In this document: positions 19,360-29,041 of the stretch, one piece after another
Layout: each line of letters starts with the position of its first letter
Numbering within the stretch: the first letter of the stretch is position 1
Source: Methanococcoides sp. LMO-2
GTDB lineage: Archaea; Halobacteriota; Methanosarcinia; Methanosarcinales; Methanosarcinaceae
Assembly: GCF_038432375.1 (NCBI RefSeq)
Contig: NZ_JBCAUS010000002.1
Location: 124,001 to 188,000 of the forward strand
Length of the DNA stretch: 64,000 bases
Direction of reading: 5' to 3'
The notes under the pieces: model-generated
What the model was told of the DNA's origin: nothing
Database searches by the model: none
The model's input: only the letters and a program-made list of their open reading frames with translations
Translations under genes and position numbers: made by a program

Positions 19360-19692
19360 ATGAGAATGCTAGAAGAATTCTTCCCGGAATTCACTGAAAA
19401 ACTGGATGAGATCGACAAATTATATGCCGATACGAGGACGATCGATGAAAAGACCTATCAGTTCATCTGCTTTGCCCTTTCTATCAAAGCAAGGTCAAAG
19501 CCCTGTGTGCTCAAGCATTTCAAAGGTGCTCTTGAAGCAGGTGCCACTGTCAAGGAACTCTCGTATATCTTTGCCCTGACAATGAGAGAAGCTGCAGGTG
19601 CCGATGACTGCTGGACACATGATGTCGTCGGGGACTGGAAAGAAATACTCAAAGGTAATGTATCCTGCAGTTGCTGTGGCGACGAGGAATGA
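19360..19692 (+). CDS. Carboxymuconolactone decarboxylase/AhpD-like protein
   Basis: A 110-residue protein of the AhpD-like fold. The central pattern, KARSKPCVLKHFKGALEAGA followed by TVKELSYIFALTMREAAGAD, matches CMD-family proteins, where the Cys-X2-His part is the redox or base motif; here only one cysteine (C48) is present in place of the CxxC of AhpD. A C-terminal cluster CSCCGDEE adds three more cysteines, unusual for the family and possibly metal-binding or redox-active. Members remove peroxides or handle hydroperoxides, or are decarboxylases; the reaction here is unknown. The gene is single and converges on the cation ATPase. Confidence 0.82.
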   Translation: MRMLEEFFPEFTEKLDEIDKLYADTRTIDEKTYQFICFALSIKARSKPCVLKHFKGALEAGATVKELSYIFALTMREAAGADDCWTHDVVGDWKEILKGNVSCSCCGDEE

Positions 19693-19765
19693 CTTTCCCT
19701 CTCTTTCATCTTTAAATGACCAGACAACGGATCAATTTCTCAATTATCTCAACATTCCGGCTTTT

Positions 19766-22432
19766 TTAATTGGTCGATTGATCCGTTTTCCTTTTATTTT
19801 TTACATATTTCTCCAGTTCTATCAGGAAGAATACTGAGCTTGATGTAAGTGCTATTATCACCCAGTCCGTAGCTTCAAGGGGACTTGTCCGGAGTATCGA
19901 ATTCATAGTAGGACTATATGTGATGAATACCTGCAGGGAAAGGACCAGTGCAATGCCTGCCAGCATGAACTTGTTAGAGAAGAGATCCCTGAATACATTC
20001 TCATGTATCGATTTGCAGCTGAACAGGTAAAATATCTCAAAGAAAACGATCGTATTGAGTGCGATCGTCTGGGCAGTGTTGCTATCCCTGCCGTTCTGCA
20101 TCATCTCGAAGAAATAAAGCAGGAACGTGGCGGTCACCACCAGTAATGCCACTGCGACTATCCTTTGTTTAATTACCGGCAGTAGAAGCGGCTCTTTCGG
20201 GGGCCTTGGTGGCCTGTTAAGCAGCTTCTTTTCCATGGGTTCAAGTGTGATGGGAACTCCCAGCCCCAGTGCAGTGACCGTGTTGATCCAGAGGATGTGT
20301 AGCGGGAGCAACGGTGGGTTCTTCAGTCCCAGGATCACAGCTGCAAGAACGGCCAGCCCTTCTGCAGCATTTGTCGGGAGTGTCCAGAGTATGACCTTCT
20401 GTATCTTGTTGTAGACATTCCTTCCTTCTTCCACTGCATTCACAATAGATGCAAAATTGTCATCTGCAAGTACCATGTCGGATGCATCCTTTGCAACCTC
20501 TGTGCCTGTTTTTCCCATGGCAACGCCAATGTCTGCATTCTCAAGTGCCGGTGCATCGTTGATCCCGTCACCGGTAACTGCCACGACTTCTCCCTGCTGC
20601 TTAAGCAGGCCAACAATTCTGGATTTATCTTCAGGAGATGTTCTTGCAAAGACAGAGACCGTTTTGAGGGTTTCTGTGAGTTCCTCATCTGACATCTTCT
20701 GGATATCGCTTCCTGACAAAGCACCATTTGTTCGTATACCCAGCTGCCTGGCAATGGTGTGTCCGGTAAGGATGTGGTCTCCTGTGATCATTATAACTCT
20801 GATACCGGCGTTGTTGCACTTGAAGATGGATGCTTTTACTTCTTCCCTTGGTGGGTCGATCATACCCTGGAGGCCGAGGAATATAAGGTCCTTTGCATCC
20901 TCTTCTGTGATCTCATCCTTTCCCTGCTCCAGTTTCCTGTATGCTGTTCCAATCACCCGCAGACCCTCGGATGCCATGTCCTCTGCAGCGTCAAGGAACT
21001 TTTCAGGATCGATAGGTGACAGTTCTTTACCGTCAAACTGGTGGCTGCATAGTTCTACCAGTTTTTCCGGTGATCCTTTCAAATATATCCAGCTGTTCCT
21101 GTCCTCGTCCTGATGAAGTGTTGCCATGTACCTTTCTTCGGATTCGAATGGTATGGTGTCAATTCTTTGCATGTAGAATTTTCCGGCTTTGGCAGCAGAT
21201 ACAAGAAGTGCTCCTTCGGTAGGGTCTCCATCGATGCCGCCTTCTTCCCTCAGGTAAGCATCATTGCAAAGTGTTCCGGCCTTGAGTGTTTCCATCAATG
21301 CCGGATGTTTTATCGGATCGGTCTTTTTTCCTTCAAGTTCGAAATCTCCCTCTGTGTTGTAACCAACACCGGTCACATCGAATTCCCCTTCAAGAGTATA
21401 TATCCTTTTGACCGTCATCTCATTTTTGGTAAGGGTACCGGTCTTATCAGAGCAAATGACAGTGGCCGAGCCAAGGCTTTCCACAGAAGGCATTGTACGA
21501 ATTATGGCATTTCGGGATGCCATTCTTTTAATGCCGAATGCCAGTGAGATGGTAATGAGGGCAGGCAGTCCTTCAGGGATAGCTGCAACTGCAAGGCTCA
21601 CAGAGGCAAAGAAGATATCAAGATTGTCAAAACCCCTGAGCTTACCGACGATAAAAGTGAATATTGAAAGACCAAGGATAACGATGGCAAGTGTTTTTGC
21701 CAGCTGGTCTATTGTTCTGACAAGAGGTGTGGATATATTCTCCGTTTTCCGGATCAGTTCGGATATTTTCCCGATCTCGCTTTCAGAGCCAGTTGCAACC
21801 ACAACTCCAAGTCCGTTTCCCTGGGTGACCAGTGTGCCTCCAAAGGCGATGTTCTTCTGCTCGGCTATTGGAAGAGTTTTGGTCTCGATGGGGTCTATTA
21901 TCTTCTCCACAGCCGTTGATTCACCGGTGAGCATGGATTCATCGATACGCAGGTTCTTCACGTACATCAGTCGCAGGTCAGCAGGTATCCTGTTCCCTGT
22001 CTCCAGGAGTACAATGTCACCTGCAACCAGTTCCCTGCTGTGAATTATCATCCTCTTCCCATCCCTTAGAATACTGGTTTCGGGAACCAGCATCTTTGCA
22101 AGGGACTCAAGGGCATTTTCAGCATTTCTTTCCTGGATGAAACCTATAACAGCATTGGCAAGGACAACTCCAAGGATAACGGCCATGTCAGCATATTCTT
22201 CAAGAATGAATGTGACAAGTGAAGCAGCAAGGAGGACATATATGAGCGGGCTTGCGAATTGTCTTGCAAATCGATGGATCGAACTCTCTTTTTCCTTTAC
22301 TTCAACTTCATTGAACCCATACTTTGAAAGACGGATCTGTGCCTCTTCATCAGTAATACCATCTTTATCGGTATCCAGCAGTGTCAGAACCTCATCCACA
22401 GGCACACGGTGCCATTTGATCTCCCCACTCAT
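19766..22432 (-). CDS. P2-type cation-transporting ATPase (Ca2+-ATPase like)
   Basis: An 888-residue P-type ATPase. Order of parts: N-terminal cation-ATPase domain (about 1-70, VPVDEVLTLLDTDKDG), two helices, the actuator domain with TGES (in MLTGESTAVEK), helices with PEGLP, the phosphorylation site DKTGTLT, the nucleotide-binding domain (KGSPEKL), the hinge GDGINDAPAL, and six C-terminal helices. PEGLPALITISLAFG and the overall plan place it in the P2A group (Ca2+ pumps of the PMR1/SERCA kind), though P2 pumps for Na+ or other ions cannot be excluded. It is monocistronic, starting at ATG 22432, with a shared A+T-rich region before the divergent surface protein at 22708. Confidence 0.93.
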   Translation of the reverse strand: MSGEIKWHRVPVDEVLTLLDTDKDGITDEEAQIRLSKYGFNEVEVKEKESSIHRFARQFASPLIYVLLAASLVTFILEEYADMAVILGVVLANAVIGFIQERNAENALESLAKMLVPETSILRDGKRMIIHSRELVAGDIVLLETGNRIPADLRLMYVKNLRIDESMLTGESTAVEKIIDPIETKTLPIAEQKNIAFGGTLVTQGNGLGVVVATGSESEIGKISELIRKTENISTPLVRTIDQLAKTLAIVILGLSIFTFIVGKLRGFDNLDIFFASVSLAVAAIPEGLPALITISLAFGIKRMASRNAIIRTMPSVESLGSATVICSDKTGTLTKNEMTVKRIYTLEGEFDVTGVGYNTEGDFELEGKKTDPIKHPALMETLKAGTLCNDAYLREEGGIDGDPTEGALLVSAAKAGKFYMQRIDTIPFESEERYMATLHQDEDRNSWIYLKGSPEKLVELCSHQFDGKELSPIDPEKFLDAAEDMASEGLRVIGTAYRKLEQGKDEITEEDAKDLIFLGLQGMIDPPREEVKASIFKCNNAGIRVIMITGDHILTGHTIARQLGIRTNGALSGSDIQKMSDEELTETLKTVSVFARTSPEDKSRIVGLLKQQGEVVAVTGDGINDAPALENADIGVAMGKTGTEVAKDASDMVLADDNFASIVNAVEEGRNVYNKIQKVILWTLPTNAAEGLAVLAAVILGLKNPPLLPLHILWINTVTALGLGVPITLEPMEKKLLNRPPRPPKEPLLLPVIKQRIVAVALLVVTATFLLYFFEMMQNGRDSNTAQTIALNTIVFFEIFYLFSCKSIHENVFRDLFSNKFMLAGIALVLSLQVFITYSPTMNSILRTSPLEATDWVIIALTSSSVFFLIELEKYVKNKRKTDQSTN

Positions 22433-22600
22433 AGGTAATTATGTGTTATTGTAGGATGATATTCTTTTTGGTTTTTTGGAAGTTATGTTTTCTTAATTTA
22501 CTTATTTTGAAGAAGTTGAATTCACGTTAATTTGAATTTTTATCTTTAGAGAAATGGTGCTATACATGTTGATATTGATTAAAAGTTATTTTTTATGAAA

Positions 22601-22618
22601 GAATATATATGGTTTTGA
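22601..22618 (+). promoter_or_regulatory. TATA element shared by the two surface-protein genes, copy 1
   Basis: GAATATATATGGTTTTGA, about 90-100 bases before the TTG start at 22708. A nearly identical element stands at 23781-23800 before the subtilase gene, so the two genes are probably controlled alike. Confidence 0.5.
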
Positions 22619-22707
22619 TAACATAGATTTAATTGCAAACTACATCTATCTAAAGTTACAAGAATGTAAAGTGGGTACTTCTTTGTTAATATGAGGGGAG
22701 GGTTAAG

Positions 22708-23640
22708 TTGCAGAATAAAACCATCTGGTTTTTCTTTGTCTTAATTATCACAACGCTATTTCTATCCTTGTTAGCAGGCAATGCTACGGCTGAAGCCTTT
22801 GAGAACATAGATGAAAAGGATGCCAGATCAATATATGTGCTGAGGGAACTCGAAAGATCATTCACATTCAGGAACGAAGCCCTTGACATCACTTATATCA
22901 ATATAACAACAGACCTGAATGTAGGTAATGTAGAAGCAATAGTGGAATGTCTAAAATCGACTTCCTCAATGGTATCAACCCCTCCGGAAGGAAATGTCTA
23001 TAAGAATATCAATATCTGGGTTGGCGATAGTAAACTTCAGCACAGGTTAGTAAGTTCGGAGGTAGGATTCAAGGTGAATCGCACTTGGCTGGAAGACAAT
23101 GAGGTTTCCGAAGAATCTGTAAGATTGAGCATCTATCATAGTGGAAACTGGGATCTTTTACCCACAGAAAAGATAGATGAAGATGCTGAATACGTTTACT
23201 ATGAGGCGAATACATCAGGTGAGATACGCACACATTTTGCAATAGTTGAATACATGGAGGAAGAACCTGTTTCTTCAGATGTTGGTGAAGATTCAGTTGC
23301 TGAAGATGGTATGGATTCCGATCCTTTAAATGATGGTTCTGATATGGCTTCGGAAGGAATTGAAAACACTGATAGAAGTGGTGCCGAAGAAGCAGATCTC
23401 TCGGATCTAAATATGTTGACTTTTGCAATACCGATACTTATGGTGCTTGTGGTGTTATACAGTTCTTATTATGGTACGACAAAAGAAGAAAATATTGGAT
23501 CAGTTGGGAATGGTTGGGGTATCCAGAATGACAAGCAAGTTGGAGAGGATAATGCTTCTGAAAAGATTGCAGATAGAAATGCAGCAAAGGATATCTCCGG
23601 CAAAGATGTTAAGAATGAACCCCATGATAAGGGTAAATGA
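22708..23640 (+). CDS. Surface protein with PGF-pre-PGF domain and membrane anchor
   Basis: A 310-residue protein: signal sequence (residues 6-28, ending near GNATA), one PGF-pre-PGF domain (about 30-180; AFENIDEKDARSIYVLREL, then NINIWVGDSK, VGFKVNRTWLEDNEVS, and ATP-like FAIVEY end), an acidic low-complexity linker, a transmembrane helix (FAIPILMVLVVLYSSYY) and a charged cytoplasmic tail of about 60 residues. It is an archaeal cell-surface protein of unknown role. Translation starts at TTG 22708 after GGGGAGGGT. Its first seven residues (MQNKTIW) are identical to those of the subtilase downstream, and both share the upstream TATA element, so the two are products of a duplication of promoter and leader. 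Confidence 0.8.
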   Translation: MQNKTIWFFFVLIITTLFLSLLAGNATAEAFENIDEKDARSIYVLRELERSFTFRNEALDITYINITTDLNVGNVEAIVECLKSTSSMVSTPPEGNVYKNINIWVGDSKLQHRLVSSEVGFKVNRTWLEDNEVSEESVRLSIYHSGNWDLLPTEKIDEDAEYVYYEANTSGEIRTHFAIVEYMEEEPVSSDVGEDSVAEDGMDSDPLNDGSDMASEGIENTDRSGAEEADLSDLNMLTFAIPILMVLVVLYSSYYGTTKEENIGSVGNGWGIQNDKQVGEDNASEKIADRNAAKDISGKDVKNEPHDKGK

Positions 23641-23780
23641 AACCCACTCAGTATAAATTGATACAATGCTTAATGGAGGGGGAAATTATGGAAATCTCTC
23701 ATCTATTATTAACAATAATAAAGAATAGATCGAGCTATGATTTCAAAGTTTGATCACTTTTAGTGTGAAAGTGTTCATGA

Positions 23781-23800
23781 AATATTATATATGGTTTTGA
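23781..23800 (+). promoter_or_regulatory. TATA element shared by the two surface-protein genes, copy 2
   Basis: AATATTATATATGGTTTTGA, about 90-105 bases before the TTG start at 23888. It matches the element at 22601-22618, base for base over TATATATGGTTTTGA. Confidence 0.5.
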
Positions 23801-23887
23801 AAGTATAGAAATAACTAATTTACTTAACCTGACCCACTGTTATAGAAATGTATTGTGATTACTGCTTTTTAATAAGAGGAGATCGAG

Positions 23888-26800
23888 TTGCAGAACAAAA
23901 CGATATGGATTTCAGGTATCCTTTTAGTGATAGCAACAATGGTTTCCATAATTGCATTATCTTCGGGAACTGCATTGTCTGAGAATTCTAATTTGTCTTT
24001 AGTTGATGATAGCAGTAGATCAATTCCCAATATTTCTAATGATGGTCGCTATATATTGCTCAAAGCTGCACAATTTAACAGCGAAAAAGTTCCCTCTATT
24101 TCCAGTATGTCAACTATGGGTGAAACTTCTTCTTCTTCATCCGAAGACTATTATATTGTTCAGTTCAGAGGCTACATACTTGAAGAGTGGAAACAGGATG
24201 TAAGGAATAGCGGTGCAACTATTTTTCATTATGTTCCAAACAATGCTTTTATTGTACGGATGGAGCCTTCAGTAAGAGTACAAGTTGAAAATTTGGATTG
24301 TGTACAGTGGGTTGGTCCCTATTATCCATCATATAGTGTCAGCCCTGTTCTTATATCTGCCTCTGAAGAATCAGGTCAGGAAGATATCATTGTGATGCTG
24401 TTCGATACGAAGGACAATTCTCGAATTTTGAATGAGATCAGTGCTTTTGGAGGCGAAATAGTTGACAATGCTGGAGGCATAATTCGGGTCAGGATTGATA
24501 AAAAGAATATTTCCGATATTGCAGCTTTGAACGGAGTCAGCTGGATAGAGAAATATGTGCAGCCTGTGATATTGAATGATGTTGCTGCTGATATCATCAG
24601 TGTTTCTTATGTGCGCACTACACATGGATTAACTGGTAGTGGACAGATTGTTGCAGTGGCTGACACAGGTCTGGATACGGGTTTCAACAACGAGTCCATA
24701 CATGATGATCTAGAAGGACGAATTTTATCGTTGATTGACCTCTCTAATAATGGTGCAGCAGACACACATGGACATGGCACGCATGTTGCAGGATCTGTCC
24801 TTGGGAATGGTGCAAACTCCAGTGGTCAGTTCGCAGGAATGGCACCAGAAGCACAACTTGTTTTCCAGGCAATTCAGGATGAAGATGGAAGTCTCGGAGG
24901 CATTCCTACTGACTATGGTGAGCTTTTCCAGCAGGCATACGACCATAATGCAAGAATCCACACCAACAGTTGGGGAGCTTCGGTCTATGGAAGTTATACT
25001 TCAGGTTCACAAAGCCTTGATATCTTTGCATGGGATCATCCGAATATGCTGATACTCTTTTCTGCTGGAAATGACGGTGAGGATTCTAATTCTGATGGTG
25101 TGGTTGATGCTGATTCTATAGGTTCGCCTGCAACTGCAAAGAATTGCCTTACTGTTGGTTCATCAGAAAATTACAGGATCGACAGAACTGATACGTATGG
25201 TGATCGATGGTCAGCAGTTTTTCCGGTAAACCCTATATATAACGATTACATGGCAAACAATACCAAGGGTATTGCAGCATTTAGTAGCAGGGGGCCCACT
25301 GATGATGGTCGTATCAAGCCTGATGTTGTGGCACCAGGTACATTTATCATATCAACAAGGTCAAGCGTGGCAAGTGGGACTGGATGGGGGGTCTACAATG
25401 ATTTTTATCTGTATATGGGAGGGACAAGCATGTCCACACCCATTGTTGCGGGTTCTGCTGCACTTGTGAGACAATATTACGTAGAAAATGAAAGCTTAAA
25501 GACACCATCTGCAGCATTGCTTAAAGCCACAATCATAAATGGTGCTAATAATATGACTCCTGGACAGTACGGGACAGGTTCTGCACAGGAGATTCAAACA
25601 CGTCCGGATGATGCTCAGGGTTGGGGACGTGTGGATATCGAGAAATCACTGTTTCCGGTATCCCCTAGAAAAATCTATTACAATGACACTTCCTCTACTC
25701 CCGATTTGAACACCTCGGAAGAGTGGAATATCAGTTACTATGTAGATAACGGCTCTGAACCACTTAAGGTAACTCTGGTATGGACAGATTATCCTTCGGA
25801 AGCCTATGCAGCGACCACTTTGGTAAACAATCTAGATTTAATAGTGATAGGTTCAAATGATACTTATTTTGGGAACGGTGGTAGCGAGCCTGACAACTTA
25901 AATAATGTAGAGCAGGTTGAATTATTATCTCCTGATGTTGGCTGGTATACAATAAATGTAAAAGGGACCACCATCCCACAGGGTCCACAACCGTTTGCTC
26001 TTGTACTATCCGGAGCACTTTATGATGAATCAGAGGCAATTTACCCTGTTGCTGATTTCATTGCTAATGTCACCGAAGGATACGTTCCACTTACCGTTTC
26101 ATTCAGTGACCTTTCAAGTGATGCAACTTCCTGGTCCTGGGATATTGACAATGATGGAACTGAGGATTATTCCACTCAGGATATTGTTCATACATATGAT
26201 GAAGTTGGTCTGTATAGTGTGAATCTGACTGTAAGCAATATAAATGGCACTGCTTCCGAAGTAAAGGCCGATTACATTAACGTGACGCCTGTCCCAATTC
26301 TTCCTGTTGCTGATTTTAGTACTAATGTGACCGAAGGATACATTCCACTTACCGTTTCATTCAGTGACCTTTCAAGTGATGCAACTTCCTGGTCCTGGGA
26401 TATTGACAATGATGGAACTGAGGATTATTCCACTCAGAATATTATCCATACATATGATGAAGTTGGTCTGTATAGTGTGAATCTGACTGTAAGCAATATA
26501 AATGGCACTGCTTCCGAAGTAAAGGCCGATTACATTAACGTGACGCCTGTCCCAATTCTTCCTGTTGCTGATTTTAGTACTAATGTGACCGAAGGATACG
26601 TTCCACTTACCGTTTCATTCAGTGACCTTTCAAGTGATGCAACTTCCTGGTCCTGGGATATTGACAATGATGGAACTGAGGATTATTCCACTCAGGATAT
26701 TATCCATACATATGATGAAGTTGATCTTTATAGTGTGAATCTGACTGTCAGTAACGTCAATGGCACTGCTTCCGAAGTAAAGGTTAATTACATCAATGTG

Positions 26801-28072
26801 ACGCCTGTCCCAATTCTTCCTGTTGCTGATTTTAGTACTAATGTCACCGAAGGATACGTTCCACTTACCGTTTCATTCAGTGACCTTTCAAGTGATGCAA
26901 CTTCCTGGTCCTGGGATATTGACAATGATGGAACTGAGGATTATTCCACTCAGGATATTGTCCATACATATGATGAAGTTGGTCTGTATAGTGTGAATCT
27001 GACTGTCAGTAACATCAATGGCACTGATTCCGAATTAAAGGTTAATTACATCAATGTGACAGCTGCTCCAATAATACCGGTTGCCGATTTTGCAGCAGCT
27101 CCCAGATCAGGTGATTATCCTTTAGAAGTACAATTCACAGATTTGTCCATTAATGCTGCAAATTGGTCCTGGAACTTTGGTGATGGCAACACTTCAACTC
27201 TGCAAAATCCAATTCACACTTACATTTCTGAAGGAACTTATAATGTTTCTCTAAATGTTAGCAATTCAGGAGATTTCGATCTTGCTGAGAAATCAAATTA
27301 TATCACAGTCTCAAAGCCAGGGTCGGGCACCGGCTCCGGAGGTGGGAGTAGCGGAGGCGGAGCTACCGGTGAAGCTTTTGAGAACATCGCATTCAAGGAC
27401 GTGAAGACAGAGAACATCATAACTGGACTTGCAATTAACTATGTCTTCGATGATGAACAGAATCCAATTAGATACATCAATTTCTCTGCATTGAAGAATA
27501 GTGGAAGAATTTCAACAACTATAGAGGTGCTTAAAAACAGATCTTCAATGGTCGATACAACGGTTCATGGAACTGTTTATAGCAACCTTAATATCTGGGT
27601 CGGTAAATCAGGTTTTGCTACGGAAGACAACATTGCTGATCCTGTAATAGGTTTTAGCGTATCAAAGGAGTGGTTGTCAGAGAATGACATTGATGAGAAT
27701 TCAATTGTCCTATATCGTTATAGTGAAGGCAAATGGAATGCTCTTAATACCGGGAAGATTGGAGAAGATGTATTGTATCTTTACTTTGAAGCAGAAACCC
27801 CGGGTTTCTCACCATTTGCTATTGCAGCAGAAGTGGACGATGGACTTGTAAACGATGTTACCGTTTTAACAGAAGAGGAATCCGGAAGTATTAATGTTTC
27901 CAGTACTTCCACGATCACTGAAACCTCAGTAGAAACAGGGAACGTAACCGAATCTGAAAAAGCAACTGGTTCAGGAACAAATATGCTGTTCATTGCAATA
28001 CTGATGATTATTTTACTCGTATTGCTAACGATTTTGTATGTTGTACTATCAAAAGGTTACCATGCTAAATAA
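23888..28072 (+). CDS. Surface-anchored subtilisin-like protease with five PKD repeats and PGF-pre-PGF domain
   Basis: A 1394-residue secreted S8 peptidase. After the signal sequence comes a prodomain-like region, then the subtilase core with the triad D259 (AVADTG), H296 (GHGTHVAG) and S514 (GTSMSTP), oxyanion N395 (SAGNDG). A beta-rich P-domain-like part follows (about 600-710), then PKD repeats at 721-806, 807-892, 893-978, 979-1064 and a divergent fifth (1065-1145), a Gly/Ser linker, a PGF-pre-PGF domain (about 1157-1320), a Thr/Ser/Glu linker and a C-terminal helix (residues about 1362-1388). The protease is probably active at the cell surface, with PKD domains as spacers or binders. Start TTG 23888 after GGAG. 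Shares leader and promoter with the gene upstream. Confidence 0.92.
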   Translation: MQNKTIWISGILLVIATMVSIIALSSGTALSENSNLSLVDDSSRSIPNISNDGRYILLKAAQFNSEKVPSISSMSTMGETSSSSSEDYYIVQFRGYILEEWKQDVRNSGATIFHYVPNNAFIVRMEPSVRVQVENLDCVQWVGPYYPSYSVSPVLISASEESGQEDIIVMLFDTKDNSRILNEISAFGGEIVDNAGGIIRVRIDKKNISDIAALNGVSWIEKYVQPVILNDVAADIISVSYVRTTHGLTGSGQIVAVADTGLDTGFNNESIHDDLEGRILSLIDLSNNGAADTHGHGTHVAGSVLGNGANSSGQFAGMAPEAQLVFQAIQDEDGSLGGIPTDYGELFQQAYDHNARIHTNSWGASVYGSYTSGSQSLDIFAWDHPNMLILFSAGNDGEDSNSDGVVDADSIGSPATAKNCLTVGSSENYRIDRTDTYGDRWSAVFPVNPIYNDYMANNTKGIAAFSSRGPTDDGRIKPDVVAPGTFIISTRSSVASGTGWGVYNDFYLYMGGTSMSTPIVAGSAALVRQYYVENESLKTPSAALLKATIINGANNMTPGQYGTGSAQEIQTRPDDAQGWGRVDIEKSLFPVSPRKIYYNDTSSTPDLNTSEEWNISYYVDNGSEPLKVTLVWTDYPSEAYAATTLVNNLDLIVIGSNDTYFGNGGSEPDNLNNVEQVELLSPDVGWYTINVKGTTIPQGPQPFALVLSGALYDESEAIYPVADFIANVTEGYVPLTVSFSDLSSDATSWSWDIDNDGTEDYSTQDIVHTYDEVGLYSVNLTVSNINGTASEVKADYINVTPVPILPVADFSTNVTEGYIPLTVSFSDLSSDATSWSWDIDNDGTEDYSTQNIIHTYDEVGLYSVNLTVSNINGTASEVKADYINVTPVPILPVADFSTNVTEGYVPLTVSFSDLSSDATSWSWDIDNDGTEDYSTQDIIHTYDEVDLYSVNLTVSNVNGTASEVKVNYINVTPVPILPVADFSTNVTEGYVPLTVSFSDLSSDATSWSWDIDNDGTEDYSTQDIVHTYDEVGLYSVNLTVSNINGTDSELKVNYINVTAAPIIPVADFAAAPRSGDYPLEVQFTDLSINAANWSWNFGDGNTSTLQNPIHTYISEGTYNVSLNVSNSGDFDLAEKSNYITVSKPGSGTGSGGGSSGGGATGEAFENIAFKDVKTENIITGLAINYVFDDEQNPIRYINFSALKNSGRISTTIEVLKNRSSMVDTTVHGTVYSNLNIWVGKSGFATEDNIADPVIGFSVSKEWLSENDIDENSIVLYRYSEGKWNALNTGKIGEDVLYLYFEAETPGFSPFAIAAEVDDGLVNDVTVLTEEESGSINVSSTSTITETSVETGNVTESEKATGSGTNMLFIAILMIILLVLLTILYVVLSKGYHAK
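26048..27079 (+). repeat. Four tandem 258-base repeats encoding near-identical PKD domains
   Basis: Units begin at 26048, 26306, 26564 and 26822, each exactly 258 bases (86 codons), with almost identical DNA. A fifth PKD domain from 27080 keeps the period but is strongly diverged. The low divergence, including at silent sites, indicates recent expansion or gene conversion. Confidence 0.95.
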
Positions 28073-28119
28073 GAGTGAAACTGATCGGGAAAAAGCGATT
28101 TAAATAATTTCAATTCCGA

Positions 28120-28929
28120 TCACATTCCTTCTTTGTAGATAAGGTTCTCGATCTTTTTCCTTTCGGAAATATCACTGAAGGTTATCAGTACTCCTATCAG
28201 TTTGTCGTTCTCGCTTTTAATAGGTGATCCTATTATATCGACAGGAATCCTTGCGTTGCTCTTTGTGACAAGGAGTGTCTGGCTTGCCAGTCCGTAGAAA
28301 GCGCCTTCACGCATGACCTTCTCGACAGGGTCCTCAACGGCATTGCCGGTCTCTTCACTTTCGACATAGAATATGTCCTTTAGTTGTTTTCCGAGGACTT
28401 CATCCTGCTTCCAGCCGGTAAGTGCTTCTGCGAATGGGTTCATGAACTTCACATAACCTGCTTCATCAGTGGCGATCATTGCATCGCCTGTGTTGTTCAG
28501 TATTGCAGTAAGCCACTTCTGACTCTCTTTCAGTTTTTTCTCCATCTCATGCTTGTAGAGGGCGATCTCGATATTGGTTCTGAGTTCACTTTCCTCGAAA
28601 GGCTTGAGTATGTATCCGAAAGGTTCTGTCAGTTTAGCCCTTTGCATAATGCTTTCATCAGCATATGCGGTGATGTAGACAAGTGGGATGTTGTAGTTTA
28701 CATGGATATGGTCAGCAGCTTCCACACCATCCATTCCGTCCTTTAGCATAATGTCCATCAGAACAAGATCCGGAAGGTCCTGCTGTAAATTTTCCAGTAT
28801 ATTTAGAGCTTCCCTGCCGCTGTATGCTGGAATTATATCATAATCGTATGATAGGTATGCAGTAAGTAATTCGACATTATCAGGTTCGTCGTCGACAACA
28901 AGTATTTTTGTTCTACCATTCTCAGCCAT
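28120..28929 (-). CDS. Response regulator with REC and PAS domains
   Basis: A 269-residue cytoplasmic signalling protein. Residues 8-125 are a receiver domain (ILVVDDEPDNVELL, phospho-acceptor Asp in LVLMDIMLKDGMDG, YITAYAD, KPFEESEL), followed by a short coiled coil and one PAS domain (about 140-262; ILNNTGDAMIATDEAG, NPFAEALTGW, ITFSDISERKKIE). There is no kinase or DNA-binding output, so it either relays to a separate histidine kinase or acts through protein contacts; the sequence usually continues into a kinase in similar methanogen proteins, which is absent here. ATG 28929 is preceded by AGGTGTTAAT. It stands alone, converging on the subtilase gene. Confidence 0.9.
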   Translation of the reverse strand: MAENGRTKILVVDDEPDNVELLTAYLSYDYDIIPAYSGREALNILENLQQDLPDLVLMDIMLKDGMDGVEAADHIHVNYNIPLVYITAYADESIMQRAKLTEPFGYILKPFEESELRTNIEIALYKHEMEKKLKESQKWLTAILNNTGDAMIATDEAGYVKFMNPFAEALTGWKQDEVLGKQLKDIFYVESEETGNAVEDPVEKVMREGAFYGLASQTLLVTKSNARIPVDIIGSPIKSENDKLIGVLITFSDISERKKIENLIYKEGM

Positions 28930-29041
28930 ATTAACACCTAGTAACAGGGTCTCTTCTACAGAGTCATTATTGTAATGAACAATATATAATCATTACTATT
29001 ATAGTATATAGTTATGCTTGATAGCGAAATTATTCACATCT

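Noticed and set aside
20457-22043. Long plus-strand frames (218, 144 and 211 codons) opposite the cation ATPase
   Set aside because: All lie antisense to conserved motifs of a complete P-type ATPase and have the Ser-rich composition of shadow frames.
26048-27079. Tandem repeats considered as CRISPR-like array
   Set aside because: The 258-base units are contiguous, in frame and encode PKD domains; there are no spacers.
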